Origin: Bacteroidaceae bacterium
Lineage (GTDB): Bacteria > Bacteroidota > Bacteroidia > Bacteroidales > Bacteroidaceae
Direction: 5' to 3'
Assembly: GCA_900768625.1 (NCBI GenBank)
Contig: CAAGDO010000009.1
Coordinates: forward strand, 1-21,183
DNA: 21,183 nt
This document shows positions 7,845 through 18,500 of this stretch, one piece after another. A program made the translations under genes and the position numbers. Numbering within the stretch: the stretch's first letter is position 1; each line of letters begins with the position of its first letter. A model generated the notes under the pieces. It was given only the letters and a program-made list of their open reading frames with translations, was not told where the DNA came from and did no database searches.

Positions 7845-10004
7845 TTACCAAATATCTTCGGATTTAGTGGCATTCACGATGGAAACCGGAACGAATTCAA
7901 AGTAGTCCATCTGGAACTCCTTGTTGGAAGCTTCGATGGCCGACTTGAATCGGAGGTAGTAGCTCTTTCCAGGTTCCATATACTCCGTAGTGATGATACG
8001 ACGAAGAGCCGGTGAATCGGGCGTAGCATTACGTACGGTGGTCTTACCCTTAGCGTCGGTTGCACAGAAGTAGTTCGGAGCCTTCATGTAACCCTGGTTA
8101 CGGAGGTTACGGTCGTTCTCATTGATAGCGGCCTCGCCGAGACCGGAGTCTGAAACCCAAGGCTGACCGGGAATCAAGGTCACACCCTCACGCTGGTCGA
8201 TAGGCAGACCGACAGGAGACGTGGCGTTGGGAGATTCACCGAAGTAAGTCTGGTACATGGTACGCTGGGGGTTCAAAGAAGCACCCATACGGATTTCGTA
8301 AGTACCGGCATAAGGCACGGGGGGCAACTTCATCACAAAGTCGAAACGACCTGTAACGAGGAACTCATCACCCTGAAAGTCCTTCCAAGAACCCTTGTCC
8401 GCACAATAACCATGCTGGAGATAGTAGATCTTCGTACCAGAACTTGCGTTGGAGATGTTTGCAAAGTAATCATTGGGGAAATAGGCGATCTTTTTGCCAC
8501 GGGCATCCTGCGACTGCAACTCGTAGAGAATCGTCGACATATCCATACGGATACGCTCAGAAGCAAGTTCCTTACGCGTGTTCTCGTTGTAGACCATGAC
8601 ATGCTCAATCGGATAGTAGAAACCGTTCAACGCGTTGTTGTCATAAGTCGTACCGCTGAGGTCATTGATCGGGTGAATCAAGAGGTTCAGACCATTCTGG
8701 CCGGGAACATTCTCTGTGAATGACTTTTCAGAGTAGTCACCCTTGATTCCATCATCGTACTTGGAAACACGATTCAAATAGTAGGGGTATTCATTGGCCA
8801 AGTCAGGGGTTTGGGTAACCTTCAACAAACCACGGTTGGGACCCATCGTTGCGTAATAGTCCCAAACATTAACCGAATAGCCCTTCTTTACAGGATCTCC
8901 AATATTTACACAGTCGTAGCCATACTCATTGTAGTGGTGAACGAATTCGTCGATAGCCATACCGCCATAGAGGAGGTGATAGGCCACGAAACGGTTCACG
9001 CGGTTGGAAGTGCTCTTGAAGTTTTGCTCATCGACAGCTGCACCCGTATCGTCTGTTGCGCCGGGGAAGTTCTCGTTACACTTGCTGACAATCACTGCCT
9101 GGATCGCGTCCCAGTTGGTGATATTTCCATCAGCGTCCACTTCGGGAGCGGGGCAACCCCAGTCATTGACGAAAGCGTCGTCCACCTCAATAAAGGCAGT
9201 GTAAGCCACGGCGCGCTTCTCCATATAGGGGAAGTTCGTGTTAACGAAACGGTTCGTTGTACCGGCGTCGTTCAAATGCGCCGTTTCATAAGCTTCCTCC
9301 TCAGCTGTTTTCACTGACAAAGAATCAGCCCAACCGGTCAAATCAAGAAGCTTACCCATGATACGCATATTGGCAGCATTCTTAACCAACTCGGCTACAG
9401 AGTTTGTGGAGGGAGAAATCACGTGGTCAACGATATGGAGATAACCGTTGGAGACCTCAATATTGGTCTCTACACACTTGGCATCACCATTGATTACAAA
9501 CGACAGGTCCGTGGAATCCTGTGTACAGGACAAACGACGGTCGCGAAGGTTGGAAGTGGAGAACGTGTTACCACCTACGGGGAAGTCAGCCGTTTCATAA
9601 GCTTCTGACGAACCATTGTCGATGATACAGTTCAAGGCAATCTGCTTCTTCTGTTCGTCAGAAAGGGAAGCGAGATCCTCCGTACCGTTGAGCTTCTGCA
9701 CATAAGCGCGAACAGCTGCATTGTTCGGAGCAAACACCGTGTAGTGACCACGCGCGGAAAGTACACTCGTCAACGTGGAAGCATTGGCTGACTTGCCGAG
9801 CTTCACCTGATCGAAAAGCGACTTGATATCTGAAAGGTTAGGATCGTCGGAGATGTAATCCATCATCGTCTTCTGCGTCTTGATGGCATACGAATCTTCG
9901 CTAATGTCCTCCTTACAGCTGGTCATCGCCAAAGGGGCACAGAGAAGCAGCACCGATCCGAGGGCAACTGCCAGACGTCCTTTGTTAAACATATTCTTAT
10001 TCAT
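7845..10004 (-). CDS. Fasciclin (FAS1)-domain lipoprotein, two repeats plus C-terminal beta domain
   Basis: This is a predicted lipoprotein of 719 residues with its signal peptide ending at PLAMTSC (Cys30), followed by KEDISED. This acidic stretch resembles a surface-export signal. FAS1 repeat 1 spans about residues 43-197, with YTVFAPNNAAV (88-98) and NGYLHIVDHVI (186-196) as its two hallmark motifs. Repeat 2 spans about 202-465, with YTAFIEVDDAF (268-278), RFVAYHLLYGG (338-348) and a late NGFYYPIEHVMVY motif. The last 180 or so residues contain AGTYEIRMGASL and GKSYYLRFKSAIE, which read as a beta-sandwich and match the style of the next FAS1 gene. The gene starts 9 nt after the first SusD stop, so translation is probably coupled. 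I infer that it is an accessory surface protein of the SusCD complex. FAS1 identity is firm for repeat 1 and moderate for repeat 2. Confidence 0.85.
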   Translation of the reverse strand: MNKNMFNKGRLAVALGSVLLLCAPLAMTSCKEDISEDSYAIKTQKTMMDYISDDPNLSDIKSLFDQVKLGKSANASTLTSVLSARGHYTVFAPNNAAVRAYVQKLNGTEDLASLSDEQKKQIALNCIIDNGSSEAYETADFPVGGNTFSTSNLRDRRLSCTQDSTDLSFVINGDAKCVETNIEVSNGYLHIVDHVISPSTNSVAELVKNAANMRIMGKLLDLTGWADSLSVKTAEEEAYETAHLNDAGTTNRFVNTNFPYMEKRAVAYTAFIEVDDAFVNDWGCPAPEVDADGNITNWDAIQAVIVSKCNENFPGATDDTGAAVDEQNFKSTSNRVNRFVAYHLLYGGMAIDEFVHHYNEYGYDCVNIGDPVKKGYSVNVWDYYATMGPNRGLLKVTQTPDLANEYPYYLNRVSKYDDGIKGDYSEKSFTENVPGQNGLNLLIHPINDLSGTTYDNNALNGFYYPIEHVMVYNENTRKELASERIRMDMSTILYELQSQDARGKKIAYFPNDYFANISNASSGTKIYYLQHGYCADKGSWKDFQGDEFLVTGRFDFVMKLPPVPYAGTYEIRMGASLNPQRTMYQTYFGESPNATSPVGLPIDQREGVTLIPGQPWVSDSGLGEAAINENDRNLRNQGYMKAPNYFCATDAKGKTTVRNATPDSPALRRIITTEYMEPGKSYYLRFKSAIEASNKEFQMDYFEFVPVSIVNATKSEDIW

Positions 10005-10013
10005 TGTCTTACA

Positions 10014-11984
10014 TCATTTTTTAGTGTAACGATCCCAAACAGGATTCTGAACAAGGTTACCACCGGTTTCAGGTCCGTTCACCTTGATTTCCTCGCTGTA
10101 TACAGGGTTGTAGAATGCATACAACTGCATGAGACGCGACTTCACACTGTTCTTGACCGTGATGAAGTCAGTAAGCGTTCCCTTCGGGTCGTTCGAGGCT
10201 TCCACCTGACGGACGATATCGAACCAACGCTTGCCTTCGCCGAAGAATTCACGCTGACGCTCCTGATAAACGAGGGTCAGCAGACCTGCTGCACTGAAAG
10301 TGGACTTATATTTCTTCACATAAGCTGAATTATTGTCGGTAGACTTATCATCCACACGATAGGAAAGCAAGTATTCGCGATCACCTGTGCAACTTGAAGC
10401 CTTGGGATCATCGTAGCCGACGAGGGCAGGATTGTTACGCTTGAAAATCTGGTTGGTCATGAAATAACCTTCTTCGATTTGCTCTTCTGAAGGTGAGCTC
10501 ATACGGGCAATGGCTTCAGCCTTGATCAGCATCACGTCTGTCAGACGATAGACGGGCCAAGACTCAGAACGGGTCGTACGGAAATCATAGATGGAACTTT
10601 CTGCAGTCGAAGCCGAAAGGTTACCCAAATCCGTCACGTTCTCCGTATTAGGAACACTCACACTCGTGGTAAGGAACTTCGTAATGGGCTTACGGCTTTC
10701 CGTTGAGAAGTAATCAATGCTTCCGAGCAAACGGAAGTCGGTCTTACCATAACCCGTCGTCGGATTAGATGAACCTGCGCTTGCATACATCACGTTGGAA
10801 GCAGTCATGTAAGCCGGTGTAAACACATTGTCCTTCAAGTAGCTAAGGTAAGTGGAGAAAGTACCGTTGGTCATGGTCGTACCATCGTACTGCAGCTCCA
10901 AGATACTTTCAGTGGAGTTACCGACACCGAAAATGCGCTGATAAACATAGTCGTTGGTCGTTGAGCCATAGGACTTCTGCTGGAGAATCAGCGGATACTC
11001 CTGCGTCTTCTCCTCTTCTGTTGCAGACAAGTCCTTATCAAGTTCCTTCTTATACTCTGCCTTGAGGTCTTTGATCACCACATCAGCGTGCTCAGCACTC
11101 TTGGTAAAGCACTCGTCGGCCAAAGCATTCGTGTATGCCTCGTTGATTTTTGTTCCGTTGGCTGTCGTGTATGCGAGAGAATCCGTTCCCTCATTAACTG
11201 CTACGTCGGACATATTCACGCGACCATGATTGGTCTTGTGCATGAAGTTCTTGAGCATGCAACCACGCCAAAGGTACATATCAGCGAGAAGGGCGTGAGC
11301 CGTACGCTTGGTGATACGTCCCTTGTTGTCTCGCGTCAGACCGTAGTTGGTCGGAGCCAAATCTGCAATGGCTTCCACATCCTCGATGAGCTGCCCCATG
11401 ATGGCCACACCGGGCTGCTGGGAAGGCATGTCTTTGCGAGCTTCGGCATCCGAACGAACAGAAGTAGTGATGTAAGGCACATCGCGGAAGGCGCGAACAA
11501 GGTAGAAATAATAGAGGGCACGCAACGTGGTGATCTCAGCCTTATAGGGCGTCCAGTCGGAACGGGAGAAACCGGGATCGACTTCCTGACCGGGAGTGGT
11601 CATCTTCTCACCCTGCTCGAGAATCAAGTTGCAATAGTTGATACCCGTGTAGAACGAGCCCCAATCGAAAATGGAGTTGGTGGGCTGAAGCACGCCGTCC
11701 TGCACATAAGTGATGCCGGTCTGCGTCATGTCGTTCTGCTCCAAATTGTCAGAACGGATTTCACCCCAATAGAGGATGCGGTTGGTAACGCTACCGCCTG
11801 CCAACTGGGCATACGCACCAGCGCGGACACCTTCCAAGTCGGCCTTGTCCTGCCAGAAGGATTCCTCGGGCAACTGGTTGGTCGGAAGAACCGTGAGGAA
11901 ATCGTCGCACGAAGCGAGCGAACCACTCATCAAAACCAGGCTTCCCGCGAGCAGCAGTTTCGTATATATCTTCTTACTTTTCAT
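10014..11984 (-). CDS. SusD/RagB-family surface lipoprotein (first pair)
   Basis: This is a SusD-type nutrient-binding lipoprotein of 656 residues, partner of the SusC encoded upstream. The start at 11984 gives MKSKKIYTKLLLAG and a lipobox SLASC with Cys26, then DDFLTVLPTNQ, the typical SusD N-terminus. An in-frame Met at 12032 would add 16 residues ahead of the signal peptide and is unlikely. Landmarks are the Asn/Gln/Trp-rich N-terminal segment (PEESFWQDKADLEGVRAGAY), the TPR helix RALYYFYLVRAFRDVPYI near residues 151-168, ITKRTAHALLADMYLWRG, and the C-terminal ERQREFFGEGKRWFDIVRQ near 574-593. It resembles canonical SusD proteins more closely than the second SusD of the operon does, though it is somewhat long. 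The following FAS1 gene starts only 9 nt after its stop. The ligand cannot be predicted. Confidence 0.93.
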   Translation of the reverse strand: MKSKKIYTKLLLAGSLVLMSGSLASCDDFLTVLPTNQLPEESFWQDKADLEGVRAGAYAQLAGGSVTNRILYWGEIRSDNLEQNDMTQTGITYVQDGVLQPTNSIFDWGSFYTGINYCNLILEQGEKMTTPGQEVDPGFSRSDWTPYKAEITTLRALYYFYLVRAFRDVPYITTSVRSDAEARKDMPSQQPGVAIMGQLIEDVEAIADLAPTNYGLTRDNKGRITKRTAHALLADMYLWRGCMLKNFMHKTNHGRVNMSDVAVNEGTDSLAYTTANGTKINEAYTNALADECFTKSAEHADVVIKDLKAEYKKELDKDLSATEEEKTQEYPLILQQKSYGSTTNDYVYQRIFGVGNSTESILELQYDGTTMTNGTFSTYLSYLKDNVFTPAYMTASNVMYASAGSSNPTTGYGKTDFRLLGSIDYFSTESRKPITKFLTTSVSVPNTENVTDLGNLSASTAESSIYDFRTTRSESWPVYRLTDVMLIKAEAIARMSSPSEEQIEEGYFMTNQIFKRNNPALVGYDDPKASSCTGDREYLLSYRVDDKSTDNNSAYVKKYKSTFSAAGLLTLVYQERQREFFGEGKRWFDIVRQVEASNDPKGTLTDFITVKNSVKSRLMQLYAFYNPVYSEEIKVNGPETGGNLVQNPVWDRYTKK

Positions 11985-12104
11985 GTGATGTAAAATTGAT
12001 TGTTTGATGAATAGGATGTGGAGAGGATGCACTCTTGAAAGTCAAATCGCTGGGGAACGACCTGCAAGATGCGGTCATCCTCCTCACACCACTATTATCA
12101 TTGC
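11985..12104 (-). other. susC-susD spacer, first pair
   Basis: This 120-nt spacer separates the first SusC stop from the SusD start. It holds a 7-bp inverted repeat with arms at 12023-12029 and 12076-12082 (GAGGATG / CATCCTC) around a 46-nt loop. No TAnnTTTG promoter element is visible on the minus strand, so co-transcription remains likely. The spacer is much longer than the other junctions in the operon. Confidence 0.4.
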
Positions 12105-15100
12105 TTAGAAACCGAAGTTCAAGCTGAACGTAAATGAACGAGAACGCGGAGTCTGAGAGTTATCCACACAAGGATTCAAGCCCGACTGTGAGTGTTCAGG
12201 ATCAACACCAGAATACTTCGACCAGAAGATCAGGTTGTTTCCGGAAGCAGAGAGACGGAGCGAGCTGAAACCATACTTCTTGAGCTTCTCAGGCTTGAAG
12301 TTGTATGACAACTGGAAGTACTGGAAACGAAGGAAGTCACCGGGTTCAACGAAGCGGTCACTCATCAGTGAGTTGTAGGTTGCCATCACTTCACCTGCCA
12401 TAGCGCGAGGAATCTGGGTTTCCTGTCCATTCTTGCGCCAGCGATGATTAACGGCCGCACTCTGGTTCTTGTTGCTGGTCATACCCTCAGCATACATACG
12501 GGCCATGTTGATGATCTTATTGCCCAGACGGAAGTTGAAGGAAGTCTTCAACTGCCACTGGCCATAAGTGAAGTCAATACCGAAACCACCATTGACCTTC
12601 GGGTTGGAAGTACCGAGGTAAACGATATCGAGTTCGTCGATCTGACCATCGTGGTTGATATCTTCATAGATGGCGTCACCACCGTCGAATTCATAACCTA
12701 TACCGCCATAGTTGAACACCATGCGGAGAGGATTACCACTCTTGTCATAAACTACGTTGCCGTTGGCATCGAACACAACCGGCGTTGAACGACGGAGACG
12801 TTCGTTAGCGCAAGCAGCTGCGGTGTTGGGCTGGCCATTTTCATCCTTCCACTGGTTCTTCTCGGGGTTGGTGAAGTAACCGTTATGGTCGTAGTCGTAG
12901 GCATAAACACCCTTGTAGCGGAAACCATAGATACCACCCAAAGCGTTACCAATCTGCACACGCTTCATGTAGCTATAGTTGGCATGTTCGTAGTCGTAGT
13001 CGGCGTTGTTGGAAGCGAGCACGGAAGCATCCATACGGGTCACCGTATTGATATTCTGAGCCACGTTACCACGGAGCACCATGTGGAACTTACCTACCTT
13101 GAAGATAGGACGCGTGTTGGCGTAAAGTTCCCAACCTTCGTTCTTCATGTCACCGACGTTAGCCCAAGAGAGGCTGGAGAAACCGGTTGAAGAAGGAATA
13201 CGAACGCCGGAGTTCAAGAGGTCAGAAGTCTTCTTGTTGTAGACGTTCAAGTTGGTCTGGAGCAAACCGTCAAAGATGTCCAAGTAGATACCAACGTTCC
13301 AGGACTTGGTCTTTTCCCAACGGATTTCATCAAGGCGAAGGTTCTGGGGACGCATCACCTGAACACCGTTGTAAGCCTCACCGCTGCGGTCGTACTTGTT
13401 GTACATCAAGCCTTCGCTACCGGGAGCGTTACCGTTGATACCCCAACCCGGAGCAACAGCCAACATGCTGATGTACTTCTTCAAAGGCTTGAAGAACGTT
13501 TCATCGCTGATGTTCCAACGACCGGAGATACCGGGGAAGAAGCCCCACTTGTTACCGGAACCGAAACGGGTGCTACCGTCAGCACGGAGTGTGAAGTCGA
13601 ACACGTAGCGTGAACCGTAAGCGTAGTGGAAAGAAGTCAGAGCGGCCATAGAGTGACCCTTACCCGTACCGGTGGATGCACCACGGAGGAAACCTTCCAC
13701 AGTCGGATCGCTGATGCCACTGCTGATACCGGATGAAGACATGCTCTGGCTGGTGTTGTTGTTCGTCGTCATTTCCCAACGGCCCAAGATCTGGAGCGCG
13801 TGGTTGTCATTGGCGAAATGGGGAGCGAAAGTCAATTCATGACGAGTGGTGAACGAGAGGTTCTTGAACTCATAGTTCGAAGTCTTGTCGATACCACCGC
13901 CAACATCCCATGAGCTGGAAGTGAGCGAAGAGGGATAGTATGAATCGGAAGTTTCCGTATAGGCATTAAGGAACACCTCACCACGATAGTCGAGGCGGGT
14001 TTCCTCATCATCCTTACCCAAGAGCTTGTAGGTCAGCTGGAACTGGGGCTGGATGGTGTAAGACGACTGGTGGTTCCAAGCGTCATTGGCGATGGCAACG
14101 GGGTTACCGTTATCCACCATATCGCGGAGATAATAAGAAGTCAGGTTGCTCGTCGGGTCAACCAAACCTGCTGCACCTGCAGCAGGAGGCATGATGAAGT
14201 ACTCGCCCGTGTTGTAAGCTTCCTGCAAACCGTTGCCCAAGTTGCGGGTTTCATAACGATACACTGACATGTTAGGCATGGCATTGTAACCGTTGGAAAG
14301 CAGATAGGCAAGGTAGTTCTTCTGGTTCTTCGTGTAAGTCAAAGCGAAGTTGGAAGAGAACTTGATACGGTCAGACACCCAGTAGTCCAAAGCCAGACGG
14401 GTGGTCAGACGGTCGAGAGCCTGCTTGATGATGGAACCGGTTTCGTGGTCGTAGGTACCGGACACACGGAACATGGCCTTCTCACCACCACCGGAAACAG
14501 ACACACCATAGTTGTGGGTCTGACCGAACTGCGTCAATTCCTTGATCCAGTCGGTGTTCTTGTTGTAGTTGTAGTAGTAAGAGGGGTGAGAGTCCTTCAG
14601 GTACATGATTTCAGCGATGGAAGCCTTATTGTCATCAATCTTCTGAGGATTGCTGTAAGCTTCCTTCAACATCATCGTATAGCCATCACCATCGAGCATC
14701 TTCATGCCCTCGGGCTGCCATGAACCTGAGAAACGATAGCTGAAGTTGACACGGGTCTTACCGCGTGCACCACGACGGGTGGTGATTTCAATCACACCAT
14801 TGGAACCACGAGAACCCCAAATGGCCGTTGCGGCAGCATCCTTCAACACCTTGATCTGCTGGATATCTTCGGGAGCAACCTGGAGGAGGGTAGCAAACTG
14901 CTCTTCATTCTCCATATTGTCGAGGTCGAGTTCGTCAGTGCTGTAGTCTTCCAAGATATTACCATCCACTACGATGAGCGGCTCCTGGCTACCATTGATT
15001 GAAGACACACCACGCAGACGCATGCTCGTACCGGAACCCAAGTTACCTGAGTTGGCCACGATATCAAGACCTGCAATCTGTCCCTGCAATGCGTCAGCTG

Positions 15101-15539
15101 CGGTTTCGAAAGAGAGACCAGCCATCTGGTCCATGTTCAAAGACTGCTGGGCGGTGGAGATTTCTCGTTCAGGAATGACAAGACCGTTGGAGTGCTGCTT
15201 ACGGGTTGCCGTAACGCTGGCTTCCCTGAAAGTGTTCTTATCCTGCAGCTCAATGCTGAATCTGGTCTGGTTTCCAATGGGAACAATCTTGGTTGTGTAG
15301 CCGATGTAAGAAACACGGAGTTTGTTGGCGGGATTCTTCACAACCATGGAGAAGTTACCGTTGGCATCCGTTTGCGCAGCGGTCACGTTACGGTTGTTCT
15401 TATCTTGCTCAACTACGTACGCCATGACAATTCCACCGTCGGCCTTACTCCAGACACGACCGGAAATGCGCTTCTGTGCATAAGACATAGAACAGCAGAA
15501 GCACAGTCCAAGCGTCAATAATTGCTTGACATTATTCAT
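12105..15539 (-). CDS. SusC/RagA-family TonB-dependent outer-membrane transporter (first pair)
   Basis: This is an outer-membrane active transporter of 1144 residues, energised by TonB, working with the SusD encoded downstream. It has a signal peptide cleaved near residue 21 (SMSYA-Q) and a carboxypeptidase-regulatory-like domain at about 23-97 (RISGRVWSKADGG...VSYIGYTT). A possible TonB box, REASVTAT, lies near 105. The plug carries ADALQGQIAGLDIV, MRLRGVSSINGSQEPLIVVDG near 171-191, and GSRGSNGVIEITTRRG near 240-255. A beta barrel follows, ending in the aromatic-terminated strand SFTFSLNFGF. DINHDGQIDELD at 960-971 is the usual SusC calcium-type loop, and a second Asp-rich stretch, YDYDHNGYFTNPE, precedes it. 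Every hallmark of the family is intact. The gene starts 11 nt after the FAS1 lipoprotein stop. Confidence 0.95.
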   Translation of the reverse strand: MNNVKQLLTLGLCFCCSMSYAQKRISGRVWSKADGGIVMAYVVEQDKNNRNVTAAQTDANGNFSMVVKNPANKLRVSYIGYTTKIVPIGNQTRFSIELQDKNTFREASVTATRKQHSNGLVIPEREISTAQQSLNMDQMAGLSFETAADALQGQIAGLDIVANSGNLGSGTSMRLRGVSSINGSQEPLIVVDGNILEDYSTDELDLDNMENEEQFATLLQVAPEDIQQIKVLKDAAATAIWGSRGSNGVIEITTRRGARGKTRVNFSYRFSGSWQPEGMKMLDGDGYTMMLKEAYSNPQKIDDNKASIAEIMYLKDSHPSYYYNYNKNTDWIKELTQFGQTHNYGVSVSGGGEKAMFRVSGTYDHETGSIIKQALDRLTTRLALDYWVSDRIKFSSNFALTYTKNQKNYLAYLLSNGYNAMPNMSVYRYETRNLGNGLQEAYNTGEYFIMPPAAGAAGLVDPTSNLTSYYLRDMVDNGNPVAIANDAWNHQSSYTIQPQFQLTYKLLGKDDEETRLDYRGEVFLNAYTETSDSYYPSSLTSSSWDVGGGIDKTSNYEFKNLSFTTRHELTFAPHFANDNHALQILGRWEMTTNNNTSQSMSSSGISSGISDPTVEGFLRGASTGTGKGHSMAALTSFHYAYGSRYVFDFTLRADGSTRFGSGNKWGFFPGISGRWNISDETFFKPLKKYISMLAVAPGWGINGNAPGSEGLMYNKYDRSGEAYNGVQVMRPQNLRLDEIRWEKTKSWNVGIYLDIFDGLLQTNLNVYNKKTSDLLNSGVRIPSSTGFSSLSWANVGDMKNEGWELYANTRPIFKVGKFHMVLRGNVAQNINTVTRMDASVLASNNADYDYEHANYSYMKRVQIGNALGGIYGFRYKGVYAYDYDHNGYFTNPEKNQWKDENGQPNTAAACANERLRRSTPVVFDANGNVVYDKSGNPLRMVFNYGGIGYEFDGGDAIYEDINHDGQIDELDIVYLGTSNPKVNGGFGIDFTYGQWQLKTSFNFRLGNKIINMARMYAEGMTSNKNQSAAVNHRWRKNGQETQIPRAMAGEVMATYNSLMSDRFVEPGDFLRFQYFQLSYNFKPEKLKKYGFSSLRLSASGNNLIFWSKYSGVDPEHSQSGLNPCVDNSQTPRSRSFTFSLNFGF

Positions 15540-15550
15540 AATATTCTTTT

Positions 15551-18500
15551 TTAATTCTTGATTCTGTACTTCTTAGCGAATGCCTTGGCCTCGCCCACTG
15601 TTTCCCAAGCTTTTGCGAAGTCACCCTTCACCTTTTTGCTGAAGAGGAGGAAATTATCACCGAGAGAGTGGAGCGTCACGTAAGAAGAGTTGGTGATGTA
15701 GCGTGCAGAAGTAGCTACGGAGTTGAGTTCGAATTCGCGGGTGCAGATATTGTTGAGCGAGCTGGAAACGGGAACCGAGTTGCCTGTTACGTCAACAACA
15801 TCAAGCTTACCGGGAGTCTGCTTGGCAGTCAAGCGGATGAAACCGCCAGTTTCCTCATCAGAGCAAGCTGACTGACATTCCGTAGTAGCCGTGCACTGGT
15901 CAACGAAGAGCGACTGGTCAGCGAAGTGATACTTCAAGAAGTTAACCAAAGTCACCACCATGGCCTGTGCCTTGATTTTGGCAACGGAATCCAACTTCTT
16001 GTTTTCGTCCGTATGGGCATCGATGTATGCCTGAATGCTCTGTACGGTGGGAAGATGCATTTCGTGAACGGCCTTATCAATGGCATCATTGTTGGGCACA
16101 TACACAGAGTAGCGGTAGGAATTGAAGAAGCGAACGAGCTTCATCTGGGTAGCCGTGATACGAGCACCGGGGTTGTCAGAAGAAGAAGCTGCGTTGTCGG
16201 CGAAGATGTAGTACTTGTTACGTTCCTTACGCCAGTCTGCATTGGTCGTCATATCAGCCGTACGGAAAAGCGTTTCAAGCATGCTGGAACCAATGTTGCT
16301 GCTGAGGTCGTTGCAAAGCTTGAAGAAGCTGGAGAATTGTTCATGCTTCTGCATGGCACCATACACCGTGTTTTGTGAAGCCTGCATCGGACGGTTGATA
16401 TAGTAGGTCGTACCGTTACCGTATTCATTGGTCTGACGAGTCATATCGTAAACCTTCGATACCGTGATGTTCTGGTCATTGGCAGGCTGGTCATCATTCT
16501 TGAGGTCAATCTGCAAACCACCTTCAACTTCCATACCGACACCTGCGCTGTTGCCCTTTGACTTCACATGGACAGGGGCACCATTACGAGAGAGGAAGTA
16601 GTGACGCTCGCCTCTCACACCAAGCTGGTCGTCATTGTCGTGTACCAGAATGTGGTGGTCAATCATTTCGCAAAGCATGAACTTCTTGCTCTGTGCCCAG
16701 TTGTTACCGAGGTCTTCGTTGGCGAGTGACTGGTAACCGCTCTTGGCCTTTGTGTTGGCAGGATCGAGGTCCTTCGTGGGATCATAAGGATAACCCTGTG
16801 CCTTGATAGCGAGGTACTTACCATCCTTTGCCGTTACACTGGCGGGCTCGAAGGTCCAGTAAGCATACTTGGCTTTCACACCCGTGTTGGCCATAGCAAC
16901 GGGGTCAATGTAACCCTTTGTCTTCAGACCTTCATCCGTAGGAACGAAGAAAGAGAAGCTGGACTGCATGGCGAGAAGGTATGTGCTATAGAACTTACGC
17001 AACGGAGCCTGAGCATACTTATCGGTCGTAAAGGCGTCGTCAGCGTGGAGCACGGTGTTAACCACCTGAGTGCTCTTATCGTAAAGCACGGGAGCCATTA
17101 CAGAGGCATAGGTTGCAGGGCTGATTACGCTCTTCATCACGTAAACCACACCATTGTTGGCAAGGAGTACCTTCTTGAAGTTGGCCTTATAAGCATCCAC
17201 GCTGGGATACTGTCTGGCAGCGAACATGGGGTCCTGCGCATCGTTCATAATGGTGAGGTACTTGCTCGGTACGCTCTCGTTGAACGATTCCTTCATCAAG
17301 TTCTTGATCAACGGCTGGATGACGTTGAGAGGAATCTGATAGAGGTTGTGGAGAAGGTTGGCTTCATTGTTCTCCATATCACCATAACGCTCAATCATCA
17401 CCTTACCACCACCATGAACGAAATAGTTCGCCATGGCTTCATCACAGGGCACGAACATAGCCGCCATATCTTGTTCCTTAGTGGACTGATTGACGGTATA
17501 CTGGTTCCATCCCGGATCGAAGGGAAGGAAGGGGAAGTCGTTCAAGGATTCCTTGTTAGGACCTTGGGTGAGCGAGGTCATTGAAGAACGCTCAGCAATA
17601 TAGATTTTCTTATAAACAGAGTCTGCCTTGATGTCATTCAACAGCTTGTAAGCGTCGGTCAGCGAACGGTCAAAGAAAGGAGCACTGAAGCGGTCGAGCA
17701 TGGCGCTGAAATACTTCGTATCACCATTCGTTCGGATGACTTCGGCCATATTGCTCGGAGTGACAAGCACCTTGTCGAGCACATTATAGTAGCCGTTCAA
17801 GCAAGTCACGTCCTGCTTACCCTTTACAACGCGTGCGTCATAGAAGTAGCTACGCGTTCCAGCGGTTTCAGAATCGTCCCAAGCCTCCGGTGTTCCATCG
17901 AGGTTGAGGATGAAAGAGATGTCAGAGTTCTTGATCTTCTTCTCATTCATCTGGGCCTCCAGGAAGTGGGTAAGCAACGGATTCGTACCGTCAAGCGCCA
18001 TATAGATGCCTCCATGAGCCTCATTACGGAGCTTATCCCAGAAGCGCATATCTGCATTGACGGTCTTGCCATTCTCGTCCTTCTGACCCTTGTTCTGATT
18101 GTCAGGAAGATCCTGCCAGTTCCAATAAGGAATGGAGTCGGTGGCCGAGCTGGCTGATGTCTGGCGCAAGCAAAGGTTCTTCACAGGACCTTCGATGGTG
18201 GTGAGTTTCTCCAACACATAAGCGTTGTTGATCATCGAACCATTCAGGAGCATACGCTTCTGATTGATTGACAACTTGGCGTAAGAATCATCCAAACTGG
18301 TGAAGTTGGGGTCTGTCTTACGGAAATACTCCGTGTAAGCGGAGTCAGGAGCCACGAAGAGCGTTTTGCTACCCGTCTTGGAAAGCACGCTGGTCTGACC
18401 CAAGTCATCAATCAACCGAATTACAGTTTTAAAGTTACCTGCCTTGTTTAATTCGTCGTAGATACTCTGTCCAAGGAAACTAGGCTTCGTGTCAGGAAGG

